Part shown: piece by piece, positions 40,695 to 49,960 of the stretch | Numbering within the stretch: the stretch's first letter is position 1 | Layout of the letters: the number at the start of each line of letters is the position of its first letter | Assembly (NCBI RefSeq): GCF_018138715.1 | Contig: NZ_JAGSHX010000006.1 | Span: 1,674,001-1,738,000, forward strand | Reading direction: 5' to 3' | Source: Streptomyces asiaticus | Lineage (GTDB): Bacteria; Actinomycetota; Actinomycetes; Streptomycetales; Streptomycetaceae | Length of the DNA stretch: 64,000 nt | Position numbers and translations under genes: made by a program | The notes under the pieces: generated by a model | The model's input: only the letters and a program-made list of their open reading frames with translations | Told to the model about the DNA's origin: nothing | Databases searched by the model: none

Positions 40695-41817
40695 GCAGAG
40701 CCGTCGGCAGGAACACCGCGTCGCAGACGACCATCGCGGCCGACAGGAAGGGCAGGCCGAGCAGGACGGCGATTCCGGCGTGTTCGAGGATCATCACCGC
40801 CAGCAGCGCGGTCTTGAGGCGTCGGTAGCCGAGCAGGAAGGGGAACGCGACCTGCATCACGACGGTCCCATAGCTCAGCAGGACGATCAGGAGCATATGG
40901 CTCGCGAGCAGGCTGCCGAGGCCGGGCCAGGGGCTGAAGTAGTCGAGGTGCAGGGCGTAGTGGAGCCCGCTGCCGTCCTGCCAGCGGGTGCCTTGGACCT
41001 TGTACCAGCCCGCCGTGGCGTAGATGAGACAGATCTGGGCCGCGATCACGAGCATCGCGCAGTTGTGCAGCATCGTGACGGCCGCGTCGAGCAGTTCGCG
41101 CGACCACGCTCCCCGTGACCATCGGCGGGCCGCGTACCAGAGGCCCTGGCAGACCCAAGCCGCCCACAGGACCGCCGCCCAGGCGGTTCCCTGGAAGCCG
41201 TCCGACACCCACAGCAGGACCACTCCGAGGATCTGCCACATCACGAACCCGGCCCGGTCGACGCGCCCGGCCCGGCGGTTGCGGCGGGCGCGGCGGGCGT
41301 CGAGGGACCAGACGGTTCCGCATTGGGTGAAGGCGAGGTAGATGGCCATCACGCCGATCACGTTGTCCCCGCCGTCCCCGATGAGGGGGTTGCGGTTCTG
41401 GAGCGAGAGAACGGCGAGCAGGAAGAGGACCGAGGTGGCCCGGGTCCGCCAGCCGAGCATCAGCAGGGCCGCCACCAGGATCGCGCCATGGTAGACGCAT
41501 TCGAACCACCAGCGTCCGGCGCTCCAGGTGAGCACGGTGAAGGCGTGGTTCTCCGCGACCAGGCGGGCCGCCAGGTCCAGCGCCCAGGGGCTGCGGTCCC
41601 CGTAGAGCACCCGGCGGTGCGGCCATTCCCGCAGCAGATAGGCCAGGACGAGTCCGCTCAGGCCGATGCGGAACAGGGCGCACTGATACCGCGCATGCGC
41701 ATCGCAGGCGAAGGCGATCAGCCTCGCCACCGCCTGCCGCCATCGCCCATGGACGGCACCCGCCGAAGGAGCGGTGGCGGGCCGTGTCGGGGGGTGGCCG
41801 AGGTGGTCGATGCTCAT
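40654..41817 (-). CDS. HTTM-domain membrane protein
   Basis: 387 residues from ATG 41817. Eight or so hydrophobic helices; the first after ALFRIGLSGLVLAYLLREW, and conserved NRNPLIGDGGDNVI and GWYKVQGTRWQDGSG. These motifs define the HTTM family, related to the membrane part of vitamin K-dependent gamma-carboxylase. Bacterial members have no known substrate. HTTM genes are commonly preceded by a DUF5819 gene, and a damaged one lies upstream here at 41845-42339. It overlaps the DUF397 gene tail to tail. Confidence 0.9.
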   Translation of the reverse strand: MSIDHLGHPPTRPATAPSAGAVHGRWRQAVARLIAFACDAHARYQCALFRIGLSGLVLAYLLREWPHRRVLYGDRSPWALDLAARLVAENHAFTVLTWSAGRWWFECVYHGAILVAALLMLGWRTRATSVLFLLAVLSLQNRNPLIGDGGDNVIGVMAIYLAFTQCGTVWSLDARRARRNRRAGRVDRAGFVMWQILGVVLLWVSDGFQGTAWAAVLWAAWVCQGLWYAARRWSRGAWSRELLDAAVTMLHNCAMLVIAAQICLIYATAGWYKVQGTRWQDGSGLHYALHLDYFSPWPGLGSLLASHMLLIVLLSYGTVVMQVAFPFLLGYRRLKTALLAVMILEHAGIAVLLGLPFLSAAMVVCDAVFLPTALLRPSRRSGSRPKR

Positions 41818-41844
41818 GTCACAGTCCCCTGCGGTCCCGGTCCT

Positions 41845-42339
41845 TCACCGGCCACCATGGCAACGTACGGTGGCGGGCACTCTGCGCGGACGACGCCCGG
41901 TCGCTCCAGCGGGGCGGGGCCACCGGCCTGGCGGTGACACGCACCTGCACGGCGACGGCCCGCTCACCGCCAAGTCGCCCTTCGAGGCGCTGAAGGGCGA
42001 TCCGCTTGATATATGCGGCGAAGAGAAGTCCCCGGGTGCCGAACGGTACGTCCCGCCGACTGTGTGCCGGATGGCCTCGACGTCCTGAGTCGTCAGGTCG
42101 GCCCATTGCCCCGTGTGGGGATTTCCGGAATCCCGGGCGGTGCGCACCCTGGCCTCCACGATGACGTTCTCATGGAGCGGCTCGGGCGCGAACAGCTGCC
42201 AGCCCTGAGTGAATTCCGGATAGACATGCCCGTTGATCAGATGTGCATACCGGCTCTTGACCGGGTTGTCCGGCGTAACGGCGAGAAAGAGCGTGGCGAG
42301 GTGCCAGCACGCGGCGCCGAGCAGCACCGCGGCGGTCAC
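41845..42339 (-). pseudogene. DUF5819 protein fragment beside the IS element
   Basis: A 164-codon frame from GTG 42339. The first 75 codons match DUF5819: a membrane helix then FLAVTPDNPVKSRY, YPEFTQGWQLFAPEPLHENV and QWADLTTQDVEAIRH. The usual N-terminal 30-40 residues before the helix are missing; a TAA stop at the IS target site lies just upstream. After IRHT the sequence no longer resembles the family, and the expected PSH..N.LRRAW end is absent. So the gene seems truncated at both ends, probably inactive. It sits where an intact DUF5819 would precede HTTM. Confidence 0.65.
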
Positions 42340-42360
42340 CGCCAGAACGACGACGGCTTA

Positions 42361-43258
42361 GGACTGCTTTCAGAAAGCTGGGAGTCTGCGGGTGAGGGCC
42401 ATGCACTGAGCGAGTTGGAGGAACGCGTCGTGCATGTCGTCCCGGGTCTCCCAGCGCATGCGTAAGCGGCGAGGGCCGTGGAGATGGGCGATGGCGGATT
42501 CGGCGACCCAGCGGACCCGGCCGAGCCCCGAGCCGTGGGCCTGCCCGCGACGCGCGATCTTCGGGGTGATGTTCCGCTCGCGGAGCCGTCGACGGTAGAT
42601 GTCGTGGTCGTACCCGCGGTCGGCGTACACCGCCCGCGGTTTGCGGCGGGGCCGGCCCCGCTTCCCCCGTACCGGCGGCAGGTCATCGACCAGGGGCAGG
42701 AGCTGGGTGACGTCGTTGCGGTGGGCGCCGGTCAGCGACACCCGCAGCGGGATACCGTTCCCGTCGGTCAGGACATGGTGTTTCGAGCCCGGCCGTGCGC
42801 GGTCAACCGGACTCGGGCCGACTTTTGGGCGGCTTCGCCCCCGCTTGGCCTGCACGTGAGACGCATCGATCGTGGCACGGGAGAAGTCCAGCCGGTCCGC
42901 CGCCCGCAACCGGTCCAACAGCACCTGCTGAAGCTCGCCCCAGACACCGGCCGCCTGCCACTCGGCCAGCCGCCGCCAGCAGGTAGGTCCCGAACCGAAG
43001 CCCAACTCCTGGGGTAGAAACTCCCACTGGATTCCGGTGTAGAGCACGAACAACACGCCCTGCAGCGTCTTGCGGTCATCGATCCGCTTGCGCCCCGGAT
43101 ACCGGTAACGGCGTTCGTGCCTGGGCAGAAGCGGTTCGATCACCGCCCACAGCTCGTCACTGATCTCCCACGGCTTCCGCTGAGCCATCCTCACTCCTGA
43201 AGAACGAGGTCACCTACCCCTCCACCGTGCCACACGAAGATCATTCTGCAAGGACTCC
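42361..43258 (-). mobile_element. IS5-family insertion sequence, complete
   Basis: 898 bases. Ends are imperfect inverted repeats: GGACTGCTTTCAGAA at 42361-42375 and, on the other strand from 43258, GGAGTCCTTGCAGAA (12 of 15 match). Both sides are flanked by TTA (42358-42360 and 43259-43261), a 3-bp target duplication as expected for the TNA target of the IS1031 subgroup. It contains one intact transposase gene. It lies between the DUF5819 fragment and the sugar ABC permease. Confidence 0.85.
42370..43194 (-). CDS. IS5-family DDE transposase
   Basis: 274 residues in a single frame from ATG 43194. The N-terminal helix-turn-helix-like DUF4096 region (WEISDELWAVIEPLLP) and the DDE core are complete: Asp110 in TIDASH, Asp192 in YADRGYD and Glu232 in WVAESAIAHLHG, followed by RRLRMRWE. 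It should cut and paste the element. It looks functional. Confidence 0.93.
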   Translation of the reverse strand: MRMAQRKPWEISDELWAVIEPLLPRHERRYRYPGRKRIDDRKTLQGVLFVLYTGIQWEFLPQELGFGSGPTCWRRLAEWQAAGVWGELQQVLLDRLRAADRLDFSRATIDASHVQAKRGRSRPKVGPSPVDRARPGSKHHVLTDGNGIPLRVSLTGAHRNDVTQLLPLVDDLPPVRGKRGRPRRKPRAVYADRGYDHDIYRRRLRERNITPKIARRGQAHGSGLGRVRWVAESAIAHLHGPRRLRMRWETRDDMHDAFLQLAQCMALTRRLPAF

Positions 43259-43285
43259 TTAGTGCGAATGAACCCGCACCGGAAA

Positions 43286-44497
43286 TCAGGCCCGGCCGTG
43301 GGCCCTCTGCGCCCGGCGGGAGAGCGAGTCGACCACGACGGCGAGCAGCAGCACACCGCCGGTGATCATGAACTGGACGGCGGTCTGGATGTCCATGAGG
43401 GCCACGCCCGAGGCGATCGACTGGATGACGAGCACACCCAGCAGCGCGGACCACGTGCTGCCACGGCCGCCGAAGAGGCTCGTGCCGCCGATGACGGCCG
43501 CCGCGATGGCGTTCATCAGCAGGTCGGTGGAGACCGAGGTCTGGCTGACCGAGTTGATCCGGGAGGCCAGGAAGAGGCCGCCGATGGCGGCCATGGTGCC
43601 CGACATCATGAACGCGGAGGTGCGCACCCAGGCCACATTGATCCCGGCGCGGCGGGCCGCCTCGACGCCGCCACCCAGGACGAAGATCATCCGGCCGTAG
43701 GCCGAGCGGCGCAGGACGTGGTCGAGGATGACGAGGACGATCACGAAGATCAGGAGGGCGAGCGGCAGGCCCTGGAACTGGTTGAGCACATACGCGGCGG
43801 CGAAGGCGAGCACCGCGAGCACGCCCGTGCGGACGCCGATCCAGACCGGGGCGCGGGTGGGCACTCCGGCGGCGCGGCGGCGCTTGACGTCGCGCCAGGC
43901 GGTGAGGAAGTACCCGGCGGTGCCGACCGCCGCCAGGGCGTAGGCGGCGGCGACGTCGGAGAAGTAGTAGTTGGTCAGCTGGGCGACCAGGCCCTGATCG
44001 TCGAGGTTGATGGTGCCGTACTCGCCCATGATGGAGAGCATCAGGCCGTACCACCCCAGCAGTCCGGCGAGGGTGACCACGAACGCGGGGACGCCCACCA
44101 CCGCCGTGAAGAAGCCGTGGACGAAGCCGACCGCCGTACCGCAGAGGACGCCCAGGATGATGGCGGGCGGTTCGGGCATGCCGAAGTTGACGTTCAACAC
44201 GGCGAACAGGGCAGAGGCCAGGCCGCTCACCGAGCCCACCGACAGATCGATCTCGCCGATCAGCAGCACGAAGATCACGCCGACCGCGATCATGCCGGTG
44301 CCGACGATGTCCACGCTGAGGTTGGAGAGGTTGCGCGGGGAGAGGAAGTACGGGTTGAGGACCTGAAAGGTGATCCAGATCGCGAGCAGCCCGAGCAGGA
44401 CCGGGACGGCGCCGAACGTACCGCCGCCCACTCGGCGCCCGAACACGTCGGTGAAGCGCTCCGCGCCGTGGGCGCGGGATCCGCCGGGGATGCTCAC
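43286..44497 (-). CDS. Sugar ABC transporter permease (XylH/RbsC-like)
   Basis: 403 residues from ATG 44497, overlapping the ATPase stop by 4 bases. About ten membrane helices, with the family stretches LIGEIDLSVGSVSGLASALF, GVPAFVVTLAGLLGWYGL, RRSAYGRMIFVLGGGVEAARRAGI and ASRINSVSQ..GGTSLFGGRGS (short parts visible). It forms the channel of a carbohydrate importer of the CUT2 type with the two genes upstream. The IS element lies 27 bases beyond its 3' end. Confidence 0.93.
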   Translation of the reverse strand: MSIPGGSRAHGAERFTDVFGRRVGGGTFGAVPVLLGLLAIWITFQVLNPYFLSPRNLSNLSVDIVGTGMIAVGVIFVLLIGEIDLSVGSVSGLASALFAVLNVNFGMPEPPAIILGVLCGTAVGFVHGFFTAVVGVPAFVVTLAGLLGWYGLMLSIMGEYGTINLDDQGLVAQLTNYYFSDVAAAYALAAVGTAGYFLTAWRDVKRRRAAGVPTRAPVWIGVRTGVLAVLAFAAAYVLNQFQGLPLALLIFVIVLVILDHVLRRSAYGRMIFVLGGGVEAARRAGINVAWVRTSAFMMSGTMAAIGGLFLASRINSVSQTSVSTDLLMNAIAAAVIGGTSLFGGRGSTWSALLGVLVIQSIASGVALMDIQTAVQFMITGGVLLLAVVVDSLSRRAQRAHGRA

Positions 44498-45276
44498 AGC
44501 TCCCCCTCCCGCGCCACGCGCCGCGTGACCGCGTTGTCGGACGCGCCGGTGATGGAGGAGACGATCTGCTCCTGGGAGGTGGTGGTGACGTCGAAGAACC
44601 CGTTGTTGCGGCCCAGGCGCAGCACCGCGACCCAGTCCGCGACGGCCTTGACGTCGCCCAGGTTGTGGCTGATCAGCAGCACCCCGAGCCCGCGCTCACG
44701 CAGCCGTTCCACCAGATCCAGGACCTGGGCGGTCTGCTCGATGCCGAGGGCGGCGGTGGGCTCGTCCAGCATCACCAGGTTCGGTGCGCCGAGCAGCGCC
44801 CGGGAGATGGCGACGGTCTGCCGCTGGCCGCCGGAGAGGGACGCGACGGGCCTGCGGACATCGGGGATGCGGATGGAGAGGGTGGCCAGCAGATCGCGGG
44901 TGCGGCGCTCCATCTCCACCTCGTCCAGGACACCGATCCGGGTGATCTCGCGGCCGAGGAAGAGATTGCCGACGACGTCGAGGTTGTCGCAGAGCGCCAG
45001 GTCCTGGTAGACGGTGGCGATCCCGAGGTGCTGGGCGTCGTGCGGGCGGCCGATGTGGATGGGGCGGCCCCGCCATTCGAGGGTGCCCGTGTCGGCCGGT
45101 TCGACGCCCGCGATCACCTTGACCAGGGTGGACTTCCCCGCGCCGTTGTCGCCCACCAGGGCGATGACCTCACCGGCGTGGATCTCCAGCTCGACGTCCG
45201 TGAGCGCCTGGACCGCGCCGAAGCGCTTGAAGACGCCACTCAGCGCCAGCAGGGGCGGGGCCGACGGTCGGGCCAT
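44494..45276 (-). CDS. Sugar ABC transporter ATP-binding protein (single-domain, XylG-like)
   Basis: 260 residues from ATG 45276. Walker A GDNGAGKSTLVK, signature LSGGQRQTVAISRAL, Walker B LVMLDEPTAALG and switch histidine in LLISHNLGDV are all present. CUT2 importers such as XylG/RbsA usually have two fused ATPase halves; this one has a single half, as in a minority of actinobacterial systems, and should act as a dimer. It powers the permease it is coupled to. Confidence 0.94.
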   Translation of the reverse strand: MARPSAPPLLALSGVFKRFGAVQALTDVELEIHAGEVIALVGDNGAGKSTLVKVIAGVEPADTGTLEWRGRPIHIGRPHDAQHLGIATVYQDLALCDNLDVVGNLFLGREITRIGVLDEVEMERRTRDLLATLSIRIPDVRRPVASLSGGQRQTVAISRALLGAPNLVMLDEPTAALGIEQTAQVLDLVERLRERGLGVLLISHNLGDVKAVADWVAVLRLGRNNGFFDVTTTSQEQIVSSITGASDNAVTRRVAREGEL

Positions 45277-45288
45277 CCGCGCCTCCCT

Positions 45289-46530
45289 TCATTCCGCGTC
45301 GTGCGGTGAGCCGTCCCGGTCGACGAGCCCGGCCTTGCGGCAGTCATCCGCGTACTTCTTGGTGCATATCTGATCGACGCGATACAGACCGTCCTTGATG
45401 ACGGTGCTCTTGATGGTGTGCACGGTCACGGCCACCGGCTCGAGCAGCACCGCGGGGATGTCACGGGCACTCGCGCTGTTGACCCGCTGCTTGGTGATCT
45501 TGCTGAGCGACTGGCCGCGTCCCACCGCGATGGCCATCTCCGCGGCGGTGTACGCCTCGGGCTTGAACGGCTTGTAGACGGTCATGTACTGCTCGCCCGC
45601 GACGATCCGCTGAATGCCCGCGACCTCGGCGTCCTGGCCGGTGACCGGGGGGATCGGATGGATCCGGGCCGCCTTGAGGGCGGTGATGACGCCCGAGGCC
45701 AGGCCGTCGTTGGCGGCGAGGACGCCGTCGATGCCGTAGGGGCCCAGGACGGCGATGGCGGCGGACATGTTGCGGTTGGCGTTCTCCGGGCGCCAGCCGA
45801 CGGTCTCGTAGGACTTGGCGATCTTGACCTTGCCCCGGAGGACGGACCGCGCGCCCCGTTCGAACCAGCCCGCGTTGGGGTCGGTCGACGAGCCGTTCAT
45901 CATGACGATCTGGCTGCTCCTGGCCTTCGGGCCGAGGGCCCTCAGCAGCGCCTCGCCCTGGAGCCTGCCGACGCCTCCGCCGTCGAAGGAGACATAGCCG
46001 GAGATGGGCCCCTCCGCGAGGCGGTCGTAGGCGATGACCGGGACATGGGCGCGGTGGGCCTGGACCACGGAGTGACGGACGGCCTTGGTGTCCACGGCGT
46101 CCAGGATGAGCACATCGATCCCGTTGGTGATCATGGCTTCGATCTGGAAGCGCTGGGCGGCCGGATCGTGCTGGGCGCTGGAGTAGCTCACCGTGCAGCG
46201 CGAGCACAGCTCCTTGACCCGCCGCTGGATCAGGGGCCTGTCGAAGCGCTCGAAACGGACGATCTCGTTCTCCGGGAGCAGCAGGCCGATGTGCAGGGAC
46301 CTATGGCGGTGGGTCCCGGCAACGCTCATCGTCTCGCCGAGCTGGGCCGCCTTGCCGCAGGCGGCGAGGGACACGGTCAGGACGAGGCCCACCGCGACGG
46401 CGATGGCCGCGCGGAGACGATCGCGCGTAGGGAAACAGGTGTGGGACCGCGTGCGGGAACGGGTCGGGGGGTGCGCCCGGGAACGCGTACGGGAACGGCT
46501 CATCGCCCAGCGCGTACGGGAACGGCTCAT
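45289..46530 (-). CDS. Sugar-binding lipoprotein (XylF/periplasmic-binding protein type I)
   Basis: 413 residues. ATG 46530 overlaps the stop of the sensor phosphatase (ATGA) and has GGAGGAGGGCGAGG upstream. A second ATG 27 bases downstream has the same surroundings because 24 bases are duplicated (46486-46532). After an Arg/Ser-rich N-terminus comes a hydrophobic helix and the lipobox LAAC. The mature protein has the periplasmic-binding fold: IGLLLPENEIVRFERFD, ITNGIDVLILDAVD, VIAYDRLAEGPISGYVSFD and LAANDGLASGVITAL, closest to D-xylose-type proteins. It captures a sugar outside the cell. Confidence 0.92.
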   Translation of the reverse strand: MSRSRTRWAMSRSRTRSRAHPPTRSRTRSHTCFPTRDRLRAAIAVAVGLVLTVSLAACGKAAQLGETMSVAGTHRHRSLHIGLLLPENEIVRFERFDRPLIQRRVKELCSRCTVSYSSAQHDPAAQRFQIEAMITNGIDVLILDAVDTKAVRHSVVQAHRAHVPVIAYDRLAEGPISGYVSFDGGGVGRLQGEALLRALGPKARSSQIVMMNGSSTDPNAGWFERGARSVLRGKVKIAKSYETVGWRPENANRNMSAAIAVLGPYGIDGVLAANDGLASGVITALKAARIHPIPPVTGQDAEVAGIQRIVAGEQYMTVYKPFKPEAYTAAEMAIAVGRGQSLSKITKQRVNSASARDIPAVLLEPVAVTVHTIKSTVIKDGLYRVDQICTKKYADDCRKAGLVDRDGSPHDAE

Positions 46531-49094
46531 CGCCTCGCCCTCCTCCTCGGCCCCTTCCTCCCCGGGCCTTCCGGGAGCTCCACCGGAGACCGGTCCGTGA
46601 GCCCTTCCGGGGTCTGTTCCCCGGGCCGGTCCGTGTGCCCTTCCGGAGGCACTTCCGGAGGCCCTTCCCGGGCCGCGCCCGGGGACTCCTCCCGCGGGGA
46701 CGACAAGTTGATCTCGCCCCAGACCTGCTTGCCCCCGCTCAGCGGCACCGAGCCCCAGGTCTGCGACATCGCCTCGATCAGCAGCAGCCCCCGCCCGCCG
46801 GTGGCCTCCCAGTCCACGGTCGTCGGTTTGACGGGGGTACGCGGCGAGGGGTCGTTCACCGCGATCCGCAGCCGGTCCGCGGTCAGCGTCAGATTCAGCC
46901 GCACCTCGCCCCGGGTGTGCACCAGTGCGTTGGTGACCAGCTCGGAGGTGACCAGCAGGGCCACGTCCATCTCATCCTCCACCCCCCAGTTGCGCAGGGT
47001 GCGCGCGGTGAAGCGGCGGGCGTGCATCACCGCGTCGGGCAGCCGCCACACCGTCCAGCTCGCCCGGGTGGGCCGTACCCGCATCCCGTCGTAGCGCAGC
47101 AACAGCAGCGCCACGTCGTCGTCCCGGCGGCTGTCCCCGCCGAGCAGCGCGTCCGCCACCCCGCCGGGGTCGGACGGGTCGGCGCGGCCGAGCGCCTGGC
47201 AGGCCCGGCGCACCCCGTCGTCCAGGTCGAGCCGGGCGGACTCGACCAGGCCGTCGGTGAGCAGGGCGATCAGGGTGCCGGAGGACAGCCCGGCCGCGGT
47301 CATCGGGAACTCGGCGTCGGCGACCACGCCCAGCGGCGGGCCGCCCTCGACGTCGAGCTCCGCGGTGGTGCCGTCCGGTTGGCGCAGCAGCGGCTGGATG
47401 TGTCCGGCCCGGACGAACCACGCCTCGCCCTCCTCCATGTCGAGGTCGGCGTAGCAGCAGGTCGCGAAGAGATCGGTCTCCATGCCGACGAGGAGGCGGT
47501 TGGCGTGCGCCACGACCACATCGGGTGGGTGGCCCTCCACCGCGTAGGCCCGGATGGCGGTGCGCATCTGGCCCATGATCGTGGCGGCCGCGGCGCTGTG
47601 GCCCTGCACATCCCCGATGACCAGCGCCACATGGCCATCCGGCAGCGGGATGACGTCGTACCAGTCGCCGCCCACCTCCAGCCCCATCGTGGCGGGCAGA
47701 TAGCGGGTGACGGCCACCCCGCCGGGCAGCTCCGGCAGCTTCCGGGGCAGCAGGCTGCGCTGGAGCATGGTGGCCAGCTCGTGCTCGGCGTCCAGCGCGT
47801 GGGCGCGCACCAGGGCCTGCCCCACCAGACCGGCGGTCGCCGTCAGCAGCGAGCGCTCCTCCGGGCCGAACTCATGCCGCTCCTCCCAGCCGATCAGGCA
47901 TACGCCGACGATCCGGCCGTCCGCCGGGAGCGGGAGGACGGCGAGGCCGCCGGGGCCGATACCGCCGAGCCCGGGTTCGAGATCGGCGCCCTCGGGCCAG
48001 ATGCTGACCTGCCCCTCCCGCAGCGCCTCCGCCAGCGTGGGCAGGGCATGGCTGGGCAGCTCGGGCCATTCGGAGCGCCAGGCGGCGCGCCACACCTCGG
48101 GCCAGGCGGCCGGTTCGGCGGGGGCGAGGACGCCGACCACCAGCTGATCGGCCTGGAGTTCGGCGACCGCGAGCCGGCCCGCCCCGAGCGGATCGCGCAG
48201 CGCGCCGACCACGGCCCGCCCCACATCGCGGACGGTGGTGGCCCCGGCCAGGGCGGCGGACAGCCGCTGCACCAGGGACACCTCGTCGGCGGTGGGTCGC
48301 AGATACGAGGTCTCCGCGATCACGCCGAGCATGCGCCGGGGCGTGCCGTCCGCCGCCGTCTCGACCCGGGCGCGCAGGCCCAGCCAGCGCAGCTCCCCGT
48401 TGGGCCGGCGGATCCGGAACTCCAGCTGTGCGGTGCCGGAGGTGAGCAGGTCGGGCTCCAGGACCGACATCAGGGCGGGGATGTCGTCCGGGACGGCGAC
48501 CGCCAGCAGGGTCTCCACCCGTCCGTCGAAGTCCTCCGCGGGAATGCCGAAGAGATCGAGCACCTGGGTGTCGGCGGTCATCCGCCCGCTGTCGAGGTAC
48601 AGGACGAACGAGCCGACCCGCAGCCGGTCCAGGGTGAGGCCGGGCAGTTCGGGCCGCCGCTGGGTGAGCGCCTGCGGCCCGGCCGCCTCGACCCCGGCGG
48701 CCACATGGTGGGCGTAGAGCTCGATGAAGCCGCGGCGGTCGGCGTCGATCCCGCCGGGTGCCTCGTCCACCACCACCAGACACCCCAGCCCCTTGCCGTC
48801 CCCGCCGAGCGGCAGCGCCCCCAGTGAGACGCCGGGCGTGGTGGGGGTCTCGGGCGTGGTGGGGCCGATGGGGCCGTAGGCGGCGAGTTCGGTGGGGGTC
48901 AGCCACAGGGGGCGCCCGGCGCGGAAGGCGTCGGCGACGGGCGAGCGCCCGGACAGCGGGTAGCGGGCCGGCAGCGCGTACGACCGTCCGGCGCCGCGCA
49001 CCGTCTCGGCCAACCGCAGCTCGACACCCTCCGCGTCCAGCACGTAGACAGCCACCAACGCGGTCCCCGTGAACGTCAGCACATGCCCGGTCAC
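46527..49094 (-). CDS. GAF-PAS-GAF-SpoIIE-HATPase sensor phosphatase/kinase
   Basis: 855 residues from GTG 49094. Order: partial GAF (1-140), PAS with PAC (150-270, VLDLFGIPAEDFDGR and FRIRRPNGELRWLG), GAF (280-445), SpoIIE PP2C domain (460-670: RYLPATMGLEVGGDWYDVI, VIGDVQGHSAAAA, LALLTDGLVES-like), and an HATPase domain (700-810: LVTSELVTNALVHTRG, DPSPRTP, GGRGLLLIEAMS), then a Pro/Glu-rich tail. Such proteins act on sigma-factor regulators. Its stop overlaps the start of the sugar-binding lipoprotein gene, which is unusual and suggests that it controls or senses the sugar uptake system. The first GAF may begin upstream of the only visible start. Confidence 0.9.
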   Translation of the reverse strand: MTGHVLTFTGTALVAVYVLDAEGVELRLAETVRGAGRSYALPARYPLSGRSPVADAFRAGRPLWLTPTELAAYGPIGPTTPETPTTPGVSLGALPLGGDGKGLGCLVVVDEAPGGIDADRRGFIELYAHHVAAGVEAAGPQALTQRRPELPGLTLDRLRVGSFVLYLDSGRMTADTQVLDLFGIPAEDFDGRVETLLAVAVPDDIPALMSVLEPDLLTSGTAQLEFRIRRPNGELRWLGLRARVETAADGTPRRMLGVIAETSYLRPTADEVSLVQRLSAALAGATTVRDVGRAVVGALRDPLGAGRLAVAELQADQLVVGVLAPAEPAAWPEVWRAAWRSEWPELPSHALPTLAEALREGQVSIWPEGADLEPGLGGIGPGGLAVLPLPADGRIVGVCLIGWEERHEFGPEERSLLTATAGLVGQALVRAHALDAEHELATMLQRSLLPRKLPELPGGVAVTRYLPATMGLEVGGDWYDVIPLPDGHVALVIGDVQGHSAAAATIMGQMRTAIRAYAVEGHPPDVVVAHANRLLVGMETDLFATCCYADLDMEEGEAWFVRAGHIQPLLRQPDGTTAELDVEGGPPLGVVADAEFPMTAAGLSSGTLIALLTDGLVESARLDLDDGVRRACQALGRADPSDPGGVADALLGGDSRRDDDVALLLLRYDGMRVRPTRASWTVWRLPDAVMHARRFTARTLRNWGVEDEMDVALLVTSELVTNALVHTRGEVRLNLTLTADRLRIAVNDPSPRTPVKPTTVDWEATGGRGLLLIEAMSQTWGSVPLSGGKQVWGEINLSSPREESPGAAREGPPEVPPEGHTDRPGEQTPEGLTDRSPVELPEGPGRKGPRRRARR

Positions 49095-49328
49095 AGCACG
49101 CCTGCACCGCCTCCGTGCGTGGACCGCCGGTCTCGCGGGCGTACCCGGGCCCCTGATCGGCCTCCGCGCGGCGACCGGTCATGACCACCGGCGGGGCCTT
49201 CGCTGCCGCGCCCCCTCGAAAGGGATGGCGCCTCTCCTCAAAGCATGGCACAGCGGGATGAACCCGGCCATCTCCCCTCGGGGCGACGGTGCTCGGCCGC
49301 GACCCGGCGGTGCGGGAGACTGGGCGGC

Positions 49329-49823
49329 ATGGTGCGGCTGCGGGTGGTCACGACGGACGACTGGCCGCTGTGGCGGGACGTCCGGCGGACCGCGCTGGCC
49401 GAGGCGCCGCACGCCTTCACGTCCCGGCTCGCCGACTGGCACCGCGGCGGCGAGGAGCGGTGGCGCGCCCGGCTGGAGATGCCGGACGCCTACCACGTCG
49501 TGGCCCTGCTGGACGGCCGGGCGGTCGGGATGGCGGGCGGCATGCCCGGGGACGGGGACGGGCGGCCGCCGGAGCTGAGGTCGGTCTGGGTCAGCCCCGA
49601 GGCGCGCGGCCACGGTGTCGGCGGGCGGCTGATCGCGGCGGTCGAGGCCTGGGCCCTGCGGACGGGCGCCACGGCGCTGCGGCTGGCGGTGCTCCCGGGC
49701 AACGCACCGGCGATCGCCCTCTACGAGCGGCATGGTTTCGCCGCCACCCGGGAGCCGGGGGATCTGCTGGCCGACGGCGTGACCAGGGAGCTGGTCATGG
49801 TGAAGGCGCTGCGGCGGAGGTGA
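49329..49823 (+). CDS. GNAT-family N-acetyltransferase
   Basis: 164 residues from ATG 49329. The acetyl-CoA site reads LRSVWVSPEARGHGVGGRLI (R/Q-x-x-G-x-G/A loop as RGHGVG), and the C-terminus LAVLPGNAPAIALYERHGF is the usual GNAT ending. It transfers an acetyl group to an amine in the cytoplasm; substrate not predictable. It stands alone, divergent from the sensor phosphatase. Confidence 0.93.
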   Translation: MVRLRVVTTDDWPLWRDVRRTALAEAPHAFTSRLADWHRGGEERWRARLEMPDAYHVVALLDGRAVGMAGGMPGDGDGRPPELRSVWVSPEARGHGVGGRLIAAVEAWALRTGATALRLAVLPGNAPAIALYERHGFAATREPGDLLADGVTRELVMVKALRRR

Positions 49824-49907
49824 CCCGGCCCACCGCGCTCGCCGCCATAGTCATGAATCCTGTTCATTGATATGGACACACCATCAACTCTGCCCTACCT
49901 TGACTCT

Positions 49908-49919
49908 TGGTCTAGACCA
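49908..49919 (+). promoter_or_regulatory. DasR-type operator (dre)
   Basis: TGGTCTAGACCA, a perfect 12-bp palindrome equal to the core of the dre site bound by the N-acetylglucosamine-responsive regulator DasR. It lies 41 bases before the start of the secreted lyase-like gene. Confidence 0.7.
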
Positions 49920-49960
49920 TGATCCAACACGGGAACGGAACAGACCGGAGGTGGGCCAAT

